12,783 nucleotides of DNA, taken from assembly GCA_002731395.1 (NCBI GenBank), contig PCBQ01000081.1:1-12783 (forward strand), read 5' to 3'. The stretch is from Methanobacteriota archaeon. GTDB lineage: Archaea > Thermoplasmatota > Poseidoniia > Poseidoniales > Poseidoniaceae. The translations under genes and the position numbers were made by a program. This document shows, one piece after another, positions 6,396 through 12,783 of this stretch; position 1 is the first letter of the stretch; the number at the start of each line of letters is the position of its first letter. A model generated the notes under the pieces. The model ran no database searches and had not been told where the DNA came from. It worked only from the letters and a program-made list of their open reading frames with translations.

Positions 6396-8648
6396 TTAAC
6401 GGACGCGGGAGCCGTTTGTGATTGCGTCACTCACGGTGAGGAGTCGAACACATCCATTCTCATCATCGGCTGCCAGCATCATGCCTTCACTCATCACACC
6501 GCGGAGTTTCCGTGGAGCAAGGTTCGCAACGACAACCACCTGAAGACCCATCAAATCCTCTGCCGTGTAGATGTCACGAAGGCCAGCACAAATGGTTCGC
6601 CCCGCTTCAGATCCATCGTCAAGTTGGACCACCCAAAGTCGGTCTGCATTGGGGTGTTCTTCGACTGCTGATACCGTTGCAATGCGCAAGTCTACGGCCA
6701 TAAATTGATCAAATTCGATGGTGCTAATGCCTTCTCGTTCCATGTTATTGGTCTCCTTTTTCTTCGCACGACGACCACCCTTCACGCTACCGACCGAAGG
6801 TTGCTCAGTCCCTTGTTGCACGTCTGCTACTTTCCCCTCGCGTTCAAGGATGGCCTTGAGATCAAGACGCTCAAAGAGAGGCACAGGTAGGTCAACTGAT
6901 GCGGGTAGTGGAACGTTCATGTTCACAGCATCATCCCAACACGCTTCACTGACATCACCCGTGTAGCCTTGCATGGTCCATAGGCGTTGGGCAGCCGCAG
7001 GTAGGAACGGTTGAATCGTGATCGCGATGCCCTTGAGCATTCGAGCAGCAAGCGCGAGTCCGGCGAACGAGGCTATTCTGACGTCAGATGTGGCATCTGG
7101 TTTGAGCGCCACCCAAGGAGCTGCTCGTTGGACGACACCGTTTCCTTGCTGTGCAATGTTCATGACGCCCCGCAACGCCTCTTTGAATCGATGACGATCG
7201 AGCGAATCGCCCACGGCTGTATGTTGAGCATGCCAAGATTGAATGTCCTCTGTCAACGACTCAGATCGTTCCCAATCGGCGAGTTCTCCAAGGCCTGCTT
7301 CACGGAGTTTGACGGTGAGGGTCAGCACCCGATGAGCGAAGTTCCCAAAGGCAGCGATGAGTTCAGAATTGATTTTCTCCACAAAATCTTCCCAGGTGAA
7401 ATCCGTATCGTGGTTTTCTGGCATGTTGATGGACAGGTAGTAACGAAGGGTGTCCGGATCGTGGTGTTCAAGGAAGGACGGAAGCCAAACGGCGTGTTTT
7501 CGGGACTTTGAAAACTGGCCACCGCTGAGCATCAAGTACTCCATGGCCGGGACGTCGTGCGGCAGTGCGAGATCGCCTGGTCGGGGCAAGGTTGGCGCAT
7601 CAACGCCGTTGATGCTCATGTTCAACCCAAGCACAATGGCAGGCCAAATCACCGTGTGAAACGGTATGTTGTCCTTGCCAAGGAAATACAAATGCCGTGG
7701 GCTGTTGCCTTCATCATCAACGCACCACCACGATTTCCATGCATCTTGTGCCATGTTGTGCTCATTCGCGTGCCGCTCTGCCCAAATTTGGGCGCAGGTC
7801 AGGTATCCCTGCACTGCTTCGAACCAGACGTAGACGCACTTGCCGTCCCAATCCTCGTCCTCAAAGGGAACGGGGATGCCCCAAGCAAGGTCACGGGTGA
7901 CGGCACGGGAACGCAACCCCATGTCCAACCATTGCTTCGTCATCGCACGAACGTTCGATTTCCAGCGCTTTGACGATCCTGCTGCAAAGGCTTCCAGCGA
8001 TGTCTGAAACCGATCGAGTCGGTAGAACAAGTGTTCAGTTTCCCTGACTTCGATCTTTCGCTCAGGGTTCATCTTGGAACGGGGGTTGGACAATTCGATC
8101 GATTCGTACGTCGCGCCGCATGTGTCACACTGGTCACCACGAGCGTCTTCAGTCCCACAGGTAGGACAAGTGCCCTCGACGTACCTGTCTGGCAGAAAAC
8201 GTCCTCCACCGTCGTGAACTTCGAAGAACTGTGGCGTTGACCGTCGTTCAAACAATCCGGCTTTGTCCAATTGCAATACATTGGCCTGGACACGTTCTGC
8301 ATGGGCTCGGTCGCTGGTCCGGTTAAACAGTGCACCACCGTAATCCACACCCCGTCGATCAACGTGTTCAAACCAAGCACAGCCAAGGTCAGCGAGTGCC
8401 TTCGTGTTGATTGCATGAAATCGGTCGACAACATCCTGTGGCGAGATCCCCTCACGCTCTGCGGTTACAGTAATTGGTGTCCCGTGTTCATCTGACCCGG
8501 AGACCATCAGCACCCTTCGTCCTCTGGCGCGTTCGTACCTGTACTGAATGTCAGGTGGGAGGTAGCAACCGGCCACGTGACCAAGGTGCAGCGGCCCATT
8601 GGCATAGGGCCACGCCACGCATATCAACACGTGGTCAGAGGCGTTCAT
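6396..8648 (-). CDS. metG: Methionyl-tRNA synthetase with fused C-terminal tRNA-binding domain
   Basis: A 750-residue class I synthetase that charges tRNA-Met. The Rossmann fold has the HIGH motif as HLGH (21-24). A zinc knuckle uses Cys161, Cys164, Cys174 and Cys177 (CPTCG...CDTCG). The KMSKS loop reads FSKS (379-382), a tolerated variant. The anticodon-binding helical domain covers about 400-600 and includes the ENHDTDFTWEDF segment. A Lys-rich linker (about 620-635) joins an EMAPII/OB-type tRNA-binding domain (about 643-750: FDQFMAVDLRIATV, NANLAPRKLRG-like VANLAPRKLRG, EGMMLAA). The frame is open upstream to 8759, but ATG at 8648 is preferred because it places VAWPYANGPLHLGH at the usual distance and stays clear of the divergent gene. 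No clear TATA box is seen in the 63-nt gap upstream. Confidence 0.96.
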   Translation of the reverse strand: MNASDHVLICVAWPYANGPLHLGHVAGCYLPPDIQYRYERARGRRVLMVSGSDEHGTPITVTAEREGISPQDVVDRFHAINTKALADLGCAWFEHVDRRGVDYGGALFNRTSDRAHAERVQANVLQLDKAGLFERRSTPQFFEVHDGGGRFLPDRYVEGTCPTCGTEDARGDQCDTCGATYESIELSNPRSKMNPERKIEVRETEHLFYRLDRFQTSLEAFAAGSSKRWKSNVRAMTKQWLDMGLRSRAVTRDLAWGIPVPFEDEDWDGKCVYVWFEAVQGYLTCAQIWAERHANEHNMAQDAWKSWWCVDDEGNSPRHLYFLGKDNIPFHTVIWPAIVLGLNMSINGVDAPTLPRPGDLALPHDVPAMEYLMLSGGQFSKSRKHAVWLPSFLEHHDPDTLRYYLSINMPENHDTDFTWEDFVEKINSELIAAFGNFAHRVLTLTVKLREAGLGELADWERSESLTEDIQSWHAQHTAVGDSLDRHRFKEALRGVMNIAQQGNGVVQRAAPWVALKPDATSDVRIASFAGLALAARMLKGIAITIQPFLPAAAQRLWTMQGYTGDVSEACWDDAVNMNVPLPASVDLPVPLFERLDLKAILEREGKVADVQQGTEQPSVGSVKGGRRAKKKETNNMEREGISTIEFDQFMAVDLRIATVSAVEEHPNADRLWVVQLDDGSEAGRTICAGLRDIYTAEDLMGLQVVVVANLAPRKLRGVMSEGMMLAADDENGCVRLLTVSDAITNGSRVR

Positions 8649-8691
8649 CGAACCGCGGCTCTTGGCCCCATCACTTAGGCCTTCTTGAGCC

Positions 8692-8698
8692 GGAGGGG
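8692..8698 (+). promoter_or_regulatory. Shine-Dalgarno-like GGAGGGG before the DUF21/CBS gene
   Basis: GGAGGGG lies 13 nt before ATG 8712 and 10 nt before the in-frame TTG at 8709. It argues for one of these two starts over the TTG at 8685, which lies upstream of the site. The 63-nt gap to metG holds no obvious TATA-like block on either strand. Confidence 0.45.
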
Positions 8699-8711
8699 TT
8701 CCGTCATCTTG

Positions 8712-9851
8712 ATGAGCAACGGACCTTTGCTCGACACGTCTCTGACAGGGGCTCTCCACATCATGGTGCTCGAAGCGCTCGCGGCGGCCGGACCCGCCAT
8801 CAACGCCACAGGGACCGGAGACGTCCGCCTGCTCACGTTCTATGTGGTTTTGGCCTTGGGCATCTCATTTCTATGTTCCATTCTTGAGGCCGTCGTTCTG
8901 TCTGTCACCCAGACCTGGGTGGCGGTGGAGAGGAACAACGGATCGAAAACAGGTGAGTTGTGGAGTGCACTCAAAGAGGACGATGCTGTTGGTCCGCTGA
9001 CCGCGATTCTCACATTGAACACCATTTCGCACACCATGGGCGCAGCTGGTGTGGGCTCACAGGTCCAACTCATCTACGGCGATGGTGCGTTGACGCTCGC
9101 ATCCATTCTGCTCACGCTTGCCATGCTGCTTCTGTCAGAAATTGTTCCAAAAACCATTGGTGCAGCGTATTGGAAGCAGCTGGCTCGCCCGTGTGGATCG
9201 CTGTTGCGCATTGTGGTGTGGTCCATGACCATCCTCATTGTTCCAATTCAGATTCTCAAGCGGGTCCTCCCGAAAGGGGAGTTGAACCTCGTCTCACGTG
9301 ACGATGTTGCAGCCCTGGCCGACCTAGGCGAGGAGCGTGGTGTCCTCAACGAGGATGAAGAAGCCATCATCCACAACCTTCTGCGGCTCAGGGACATATT
9401 GGTGAAGGACGTGATGACGCCACGAACCGTTATGCAAACCGTCAATGCCGATGCAACGGTTCTGGAGGTGACTGAATCCATGCCAGTGCTCCGATTTTCC
9501 CGTATGCCCGTTCTAGGCGCCGGCTCAGACGATGTACTCGGTCTCGTGTTGCGTTCCCGTATCCTACGCGCTTCATCCAACGACGAACATGATGCGACCA
9601 TGGACGATTTGATGCAACCCATCACGCGAATCGGTTTCGAGCAAAGCGTCGAGGAGGCTTTGGATCATTTCCTCGAAAGTAAGCAGCATTTCGCTCTAGT
9701 GACCAATGAGTTTGGTGGTACCGAGGGAGCGGTCACGTTGGAGGACGTCTTTGAGACCCTCATTGGTGAAGAAATCGTGGACGAGTTGGATGAAGTGGAA
9801 GACATGCGTGAGTACGCTCGAGAGCAAGCCGCCCTCAGCAGCGAGGAATGA
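8712..9851 (+). CDS. CNNM/CorC-like membrane protein: DUF21 transmembrane domain plus CBS pair
   Basis: A 379-residue membrane protein of the CNNM/CorC (HlyC/CorC) family, tied to divalent-cation (Mg2+) handling. Hydrophobic helices are at about 42-64, 97-120, 127-148 and 163-185. The DUF21 hallmark SEIVPKTIG (142-150) and a TLNTISHTMGAAG stretch (101-113) are present. A soluble CBS pair follows (about 230-355), starting at DVMTPRT (233-239) and ending with EFGGTEGAVTLEDVFETLIG (333-352). The protein then stops after an acidic tail. It lacks the C-terminal CorC_HlyC domain of many bacterial relatives, so its shape is closer to minimal DUF21-CBS proteins. About 40 residues precede the first helix, so one or two of them may be miscalled. 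The last 17 nt overlap the convergent hydrolase gene. Substrate and transport direction cannot be read from the sequence. Confidence 0.88.
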   Translation: MSNGPLLDTSLTGALHIMVLEALAAAGPAINATGTGDVRLLTFYVVLALGISFLCSILEAVVLSVTQTWVAVERNNGSKTGELWSALKEDDAVGPLTAILTLNTISHTMGAAGVGSQVQLIYGDGALTLASILLTLAMLLLSEIVPKTIGAAYWKQLARPCGSLLRIVVWSMTILIVPIQILKRVLPKGELNLVSRDDVAALADLGEERGVLNEDEEAIIHNLLRLRDILVKDVMTPRTVMQTVNADATVLEVTESMPVLRFSRMPVLGAGSDDVLGLVLRSRILRASSNDEHDATMDDLMQPITRIGFEQSVEEALDHFLESKQHFALVTNEFGGTEGAVTLEDVFETLIGEEIVDELDEVEDMREYAREQAALSSEE

Positions 9852-10686
9852 AGCCTTTCGATTCCAGCCAAGCCATCATTGCTGCATCGCGCTCGGGGTG
9901 AGCGGAGGTCCCACTATGTCGAAGTGTCGCGGACGGCCAAACGTCCAGAAGGTGATGTGGCACGCACCTTTGCAACGCTTCTAGGTGGCTCGATCCAAGC
10001 CTGCGATCCGGACTGGCTTGCATCACGAACGTAGGCACCTCTGGTTTGGCCCATTGGGGGACGTCCACATCGTACATGGACGTAATGGACACGTCTGGAT
10101 GCATGACATTCCATTGCTTCATCAATTGAGCTATGAGGCGGGTTCGAAAACCAGGCACCCACCGAGGCCACCTTAGGTTCGATAAGGCCTCGTCAAAAAT
10201 CGGCGAATATCGTGTCATTGGAGATTCAAGGAGAAGCGATTGAACCGTGCCACCGTGCCGGCCTTTGAGCGAACGCAGCGCCACGTAGGCCCCAAGCGAG
10301 TGGCCATGCAGGATCAAGTCCGTTATCGGGAGGCAAATATCGTCGCTGAACAATCCATCAAGAAGATCTTCAAGGCACTCGAGAACACAATGTGCCGTCC
10401 ACGGCCCGTTGTATGGCGACGATCCATGGCCCAATGATTCGAGCAAGACCACATGAAAACCCGCATCTGCAAGGACTTGGGTGCGATTTCGAGCGTGCGC
10501 GACGCCCGATGTCCAGCCGTGGACGGCCACCACCAGCGGTGCGTCCTTATTTCGGCGGTTGATGTGGTACCTATACGGTGCACGAGGTCCCTCGCGAACG
10601 AAGGAAGGCCAATCCGCGTGGACCAAAGGTGGAGTGGATTTCGGTGGTCCCTGCAGAAGGCGCTTGGTCAGGTACTTGGTCAGCAT
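9835..10686 (-). CDS. Alpha/beta hydrolase (serine hydrolase fold), substrate unknown
   Basis: A 283-residue alpha/beta hydrolase. Visible parts are the oxyanion-hole strand VVAVHGWTSG (52-61), the ESLGHGSS loop (84-90), the nucleophile elbow HGHSLGA (127-133) with Ser130, and a strand carrying the likely acid Asp227 (QASPDRR, 223-229). The catalytic His is His257 or His263 in LRHSGTSAH (255-263). There is no signal peptide or membrane helix, although the first 12 residues are basic and hydrophobic. The ATG at 10686 comes 3 nt after the stop of the RDD-like membrane gene, so they are cotranscribed and perhaps coupled. The 3' end overlaps the convergent DUF21/CBS gene by 17 nt. The fold covers esterases, lipases and peptidases, and nothing here picks out a substrate. 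Confidence 0.88.
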   Translation of the reverse strand: MLTKYLTKRLLQGPPKSTPPLVHADWPSFVREGPRAPYRYHINRRNKDAPLVVAVHGWTSGVAHARNRTQVLADAGFHVVLLESLGHGSSPYNGPWTAHCVLECLEDLLDGLFSDDICLPITDLILHGHSLGAYVALRSLKGRHGGTVQSLLLESPMTRYSPIFDEALSNLRWPRWVPGFRTRLIAQLMKQWNVMHPDVSITSMYDVDVPQWAKPEVPTFVMQASPDRRLGSSHLEALQRCVPHHLLDVWPSATLRHSGTSAHPERDAAMMAWLESKGFIPRC

Positions 10687-10689
10687 CCG

Positions 10690-11589
10690 TCATGCAGCGT
10701 CTTCGTCGGTGCCCTTGGCATCGACATCTGATTCGTCGCCGGTCGACTCAGTCGCAGCGGCTAGTGCTGCTTCAGCAGCCTTCGCAGCGCGCTTTTCCGC
10801 GTTTTTCTGCTCACGCTGGGCCTGACGTTCTGCAAACCGGTCACCCCAGTCTCCCATGCTCTCAAGACGTGCAGCCCAGCCGAGGTTCCCCTCGGTGGTG
10901 GTGGGGACGTGCTTGACGAGGTATGCGGAGAAAGCACGGTCAAACATGCCCTGATTCAAATCGCTCGCTCGCTTGAATTGGCGGTCGATGATCAGCACTG
11001 ACATCATCACGACACCAACGGCAAACCAAATGATACCGTTCGTTTCACCGTTGTTTCCGAGTTCACTCATGTTAAACATGACCAACGTACCGCCAATGAG
11101 GAACAGGAATCCAACCATGCTGTTGAGCACAGCGTGAACTTTGATGGGCGGGTTGCCGGATGCGTTGATGAACTTCGTACGGGAAACGAATTGACCAACG
11201 TTGCGACCAAATCGTACTGGAATGATGAACACGTTGAGTGCATACAGGCCCATTGCACCAAGGATAGAGGCTGAATTCGCCACGGTTGAATTGACAAAGA
11301 TAACCACGAACGCAGCCCCGATGAGGAGACCGTAATTGATCACAAAGTTCGCCAAAGCACCAGTGAAACGAGCAGTACCAGATGCGATTTCAAATTCGCT
11401 TGGAAGGCCCTTCGGTCGTGCCTTAGGTTTCTTTGCTTTCTTTGCCTTCTTTGCCTTGGTCGCTTTTTCGACCGGTTGGGCCGCCACGGCAGCAACAGGA
11501 ACAGCCGCCGGAACGGCTGCTGGGGCTGCCACTGGCACGGCAGCAGGGGCGGTTGGAGTTGTCGTGTTGGCCTTGTCAAGCAGTCCCAT
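10690..11589 (-). CDS. RDD-like four-helix membrane protein with Ala/Pro and Lys-rich N-terminal tail
   Basis: A 299-residue integral membrane protein. The N-terminus is an Ala/Pro/Val repeat tail (11-40) and a lysine-rich segment (42-60). Four hydrophobic helices follow at about 76-98, 106-125, 154-173 and 185-203. The FGRNVGQFVSRTKFINASG segment (127-145) between helices 2 and 3 resembles the conserved loop of RDD-family proteins, which supports a tentative RDD call. The C-terminus (about 240-299) is charged, likely helical and ends very acidic. ATG at 11589 is chosen because GTGATC, complementary to the 3' end of archaeal 16S rRNA, lies 3 nt before it. GTG at 11598, part of that same site, would add three residues. 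The gene follows the proline-rich gene closely and precedes the hydrolase by 3 nt. Function is unknown; RDD proteins are variously linked to transport. Confidence 0.75.
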   Translation of the reverse strand: MGLLDKANTTTPTAPAAVPVAAPAAVPAAVPVAAVAAQPVEKATKAKKAKKAKKPKARPKGLPSEFEIASGTARFTGALANFVINYGLLIGAAFVVIFVNSTVANSASILGAMGLYALNVFIIPVRFGRNVGQFVSRTKFINASGNPPIKVHAVLNSMVGFLFLIGGTLVMFNMSELGNNGETNGIIWFAVGVVMMSVLIIDRQFKRASDLNQGMFDRAFSAYLVKHVPTTTEGNLGWAARLESMGDWGDRFAERQAQREQKNAEKRAAKAAEAALAAATESTGDESDVDAKGTDEDAA

Positions 11590-11592
11590 GGT

Positions 11593-11598
11593 GATCAC
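11593..11598 (-). promoter_or_regulatory. Shine-Dalgarno-like GTGATC deciding the start of the RDD-like gene
   Basis: GTGATC matches the GGTGATC part of the long Shine-Dalgarno sequence that pairs with the conserved GGATCACCTCC end of archaeal 16S rRNA. It lies between the upstream TGA (11601-11603) and ATG 11589, three nt before the ATG, which suits reinitiation by ribosomes finishing the upstream gene. Confidence 0.4.
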
Positions 11599-11600
11599 GC

Positions 11601-12548
11601 TCAGCTGTATGTTTCGCCAATCCGGCTGTAAAGTGCAAAGTTCGGACTTCCCACGAAGGCAGAGATGGCGGTCTCAGGCATGTCGCCCAGCAACGCGTCA
11701 ACCATGCCGAAGAAGGCAACCCTGTCATCGTGTGATGCTCCAGAGGGGTTCAATCCCACCCGTTCGTACAAGGCGAAATCAGGACTAGCCAAAAACGCGG
11801 ATACGGCCTCTTCTGGTAGGTCAGTCCCCAGAAGGTTGTCGACGACGGCAACGAAGGCCGGGAATTCGTCACCAACGGGTTCGGCCACGGCTGCTACGGC
11901 TACAGGCGCAGCGGCCACAGGCGCAGCGGGTGCGGGCGCCCCCCGCAACGCCCTGCGCTCTTCCATGAGCGCCTTGAGTTCCGGTCGAAGTGCGTCAAGG
12001 GTAGCGGCGTCACCGGATGCCTTGGCTGCTTCGTATTGGGGCTTGAGTTCTCGCAGGCGGTTTTCAACCTGTACCAAACGGTCAACCGGTTGTGCATCGA
12101 CAACTGGTTCGGCATCGAGAAGCTCAACGGTAGGTGCCTCGCGAACTTCGGCAAGACGATCGTCATGCATCTGTTTCCGCAGCACGATGATTTCACGATC
12201 GAGTTCGTGCCCAAACCGGTCCGCATAGCGGTCGAGCAGAGAACCGGCTTCCTTGTTGGTGAGACGATCGATGTGTCCGTAGACTTGCTGGAGCGGCTTC
12301 TCAGTGCGCTTGGCCCACATCTCGGAATACGTGTCAGCATCGCTCTCGACCGGTTGCGAATCCACCGCAGGAGGTGCGGCGGTTGGAGGATCCGGCAGGG
12401 GTGCTGCGGGAGGCAAATTTGGCAGCCCAGGGAGGTCGGGGAGGGGCGCAGGAGGCGCGCCATCAAGAACTGGGAGTGGAGGCAAATCAGGAAGGGGAGG
12501 TGCAGCAGGTGCCTCGGCTGCAGCGGCCTTGCGTCGACGACGACCCAT
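11601..12548 (-). CDS. Unidentified proline-rich protein with C-terminal duplicated motif
   Basis: A 315-residue soluble protein that I do not recognise. It starts with a basic MGRRRRK, then a Pro/Leu-rich tract (13-60) with PLPDLP at 18-23 and 35-40 and PLPDP at 50-54. A charged, probably helical region follows (75-137), then a second likely coiled coil (155-202), an Ala/Pro/Val linker (204-224) and a C-terminal part made of two related motifs (232-265 and 280-311). Both motifs contain VDxLLG, a PExAxSAF core and SPxFALYxRxG. There is no signal peptide or membrane helix. ATG 12548 is chosen over longer in-frame starts because the upstream extension overlaps a better reading frame at the right edge and looks non-coding. 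It leads the membrane gene by 11 nt and has a similar modular, linker-rich build. A scaffold or adaptor role is a guess from architecture only. Confidence 0.8.
   Translation of the reverse strand: MGRRRRKAAAAEAPAAPPLPDLPPLPVLDGAPPAPLPDLPGLPNLPPAAPLPDPPTAAPPAVDSQPVESDADTYSEMWAKRTEKPLQQVYGHIDRLTNKEAGSLLDRYADRFGHELDREIIVLRKQMHDDRLAEVREAPTVELLDAEPVVDAQPVDRLVQVENRLRELKPQYEAAKASGDAATLDALRPELKALMEERRALRGAPAPAAPVAAAPVAVAAVAEPVGDEFPAFVAVVDNLLGTDLPEEAVSAFLASPDFALYERVGLNPSGASHDDRVAFFGMVDALLGDMPETAISAFVGSPNFALYSRIGETYS
11616..11855 (-). repeat. Internal protein duplication: two about 33-residue motifs
   Basis: Copy 1 is encoded at 11754-11855 (residues 232-265) and copy 2 at 11616-11711 (residues 280-311), separated by 14 residues. 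With a single one-residue gap they align along their whole length. Shared positions are F, VD, LLG, PE, A, SAF, SP, FALY, R and G, with conservative changes elsewhere (V/I, D/N, L/V). The match is clear in protein and weaker in DNA, which indicates an old duplication under selection. The pattern could be a small helical repeat that binds a partner. Confidence 0.8.
11902..11929 (-). repeat. 13-bp direct repeat in the Ala/Pro linker
   Basis: ACAGGCGCAGCGG occurs at 11902-11914 and again at 11917-11929 (plus-strand reading), 2 nt apart and in the same reading phase. It encodes part of the Ala/Pro/Val linker of the proline-rich protein and is a likely spot for slippage-driven length change. Confidence 0.7.
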
Positions 12549-12621
12549 GGTGAACCCCGACCCTTCGTCGCGCTGTGCTCCTTCAAGGTTCCTCACAAAG
12601 GGGTCATGGTGGGCACGACCT

Positions 12622-12783
12622 TCAGGCCACTTTTCGTGCCCAGCCCTTGAGGGAAAGGAAGACCTCCTCGGCCTCAGAAACCTCAACGACATCACCGCTT
12701 GAGGCCTCAATCCTCCGGCCATGGAGCCCAAACACAGCATCGTCGACCGTGATTTCCATTGATCGGTCGACATCACGTCCGAA
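12622..12783 (-). CDS. C-terminal end of an unidentified protein (N-terminus off the right edge)
   Basis: A minus-strand frame enters from the right edge and runs 53 residues to TGA at 12622-12624. The peptide is well mixed, with acidic and hydrophobic residues (MEITVDDAVFGLHG, VVEVSEAEEVFLSLKGW), and ends in a basic ARKVA. It looks like a real protein end and a better candidate than the other frames over the same bases. The next gene starts 73 nt downstream on the same strand, so the two could share a transcript. Too little is visible to name a family, and it is less certain than the other genes. Confidence 0.55.
   Translation of the reverse strand, partial: FGRDVDRSMEITVDDAVFGLHGRRIEASSGDVVEVSEAEEVFLSLKGWARKVA

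Noticed and set aside
8649..8759. In-frame upstream extension of metG by 37 codons
   Set aside because: It overlaps the start of the divergent DUF21/CBS gene, and the MetRS core begins normally at ATG 8648.
11400..11580. Repetitive GC-rich stretch that could be a regulatory repeat or array
   Set aside because: It is low-complexity coding sequence for the Ala/Pro/Val and Lys-rich tail of the RDD-like protein; there are no regular spacers, so it is not a CRISPR array.
12036..12650. Plus-strand ORF of 204 codons opposite the proline-rich gene
   Set aside because: The minus-strand protein shows internal repeats and domain layout, whereas this frame shows no such structure.
12549..12776. In-frame upstream extension of the proline-rich protein by 76 codons
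   Set aside because: The added sequence is basic and irregular, and a neighbouring frame gives a more protein-like C-terminus over the same bases.

Overview
The window reads as a piece of an archaeal chromosome. Most genes for information processing are archaeal in type: an archaeal MBF1 (zinc ribbon plus HTH), a proteasome-activating nucleotidase (PAN), the rRNA acp-transferase Tsr3, and an archaeal TATA promoter placed for a leaderless mRNA. They sit beside bacterial-looking metabolism: an FdhF/YdeP-type molybdopterin oxidoreductase with FdhD, a tetrahydrofolate-dependent FtcD/FchA pair, and a MetRS with a fused tRNA-binding domain. This mix, the moderate GC content and the tight gene packing suggest a marine Euryarchaeote of the Poseidoniales (Marine Group II) kind. 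That placement is inference and was not tested by any search.

Layout. (1) Minus strand, 3400 down to 1: mbf1, tsr3, fdhD and a molybdopterin oxidoreductase that runs off the left edge. They are almost gapless (3 nt, a 4-nt ATGA overlap, 24 nt) and look like one transcript. (2) Plus strand, 3481 to 6395: pan, then ftcD and fchA (4-nt overlap). The 80-nt gap between mbf1 and pan holds one A/T block that can serve as a TATA box for both directions. (3) Minus strand, 8648 to 6396: metG, convergent with fchA, with the two stop codons abutting. (4) Plus strand, 8712 to 9851: a DUF21/CBS membrane protein (CNNM/CorC-like), divergent from metG. (5) Minus strand, 12783 down to 9835: the C-terminal end of an unidentified protein, a proline-rich protein with a C-terminal duplicated motif, a four-helix RDD-like membrane protein and an alpha/beta hydrolase. 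The last gene overlaps the end of the DUF21/CBS gene by 17 nt.

How the genes fit together. FdhD is the sulfurtransferase that activates the Mo-bis-MGD cofactor of formate dehydrogenase-type enzymes, so it and the oxidoreductase after it form a functional pair. FtcD and FchA move a formimino group from formiminoglutamate to tetrahydrofolate and deaminate it to methenyl-THF. PAN feeds the 20S proteasome. The right-hand operon is the least understood part. Its proline-rich protein and its RDD-like protein share an architecture of charged segments joined by Ala/Pro linkers, are adjacent, and may work together at the membrane. No RNA gene, CRISPR array, insertion sequence or prophage was seen, and no stretch over 300 bases lacks a gene.
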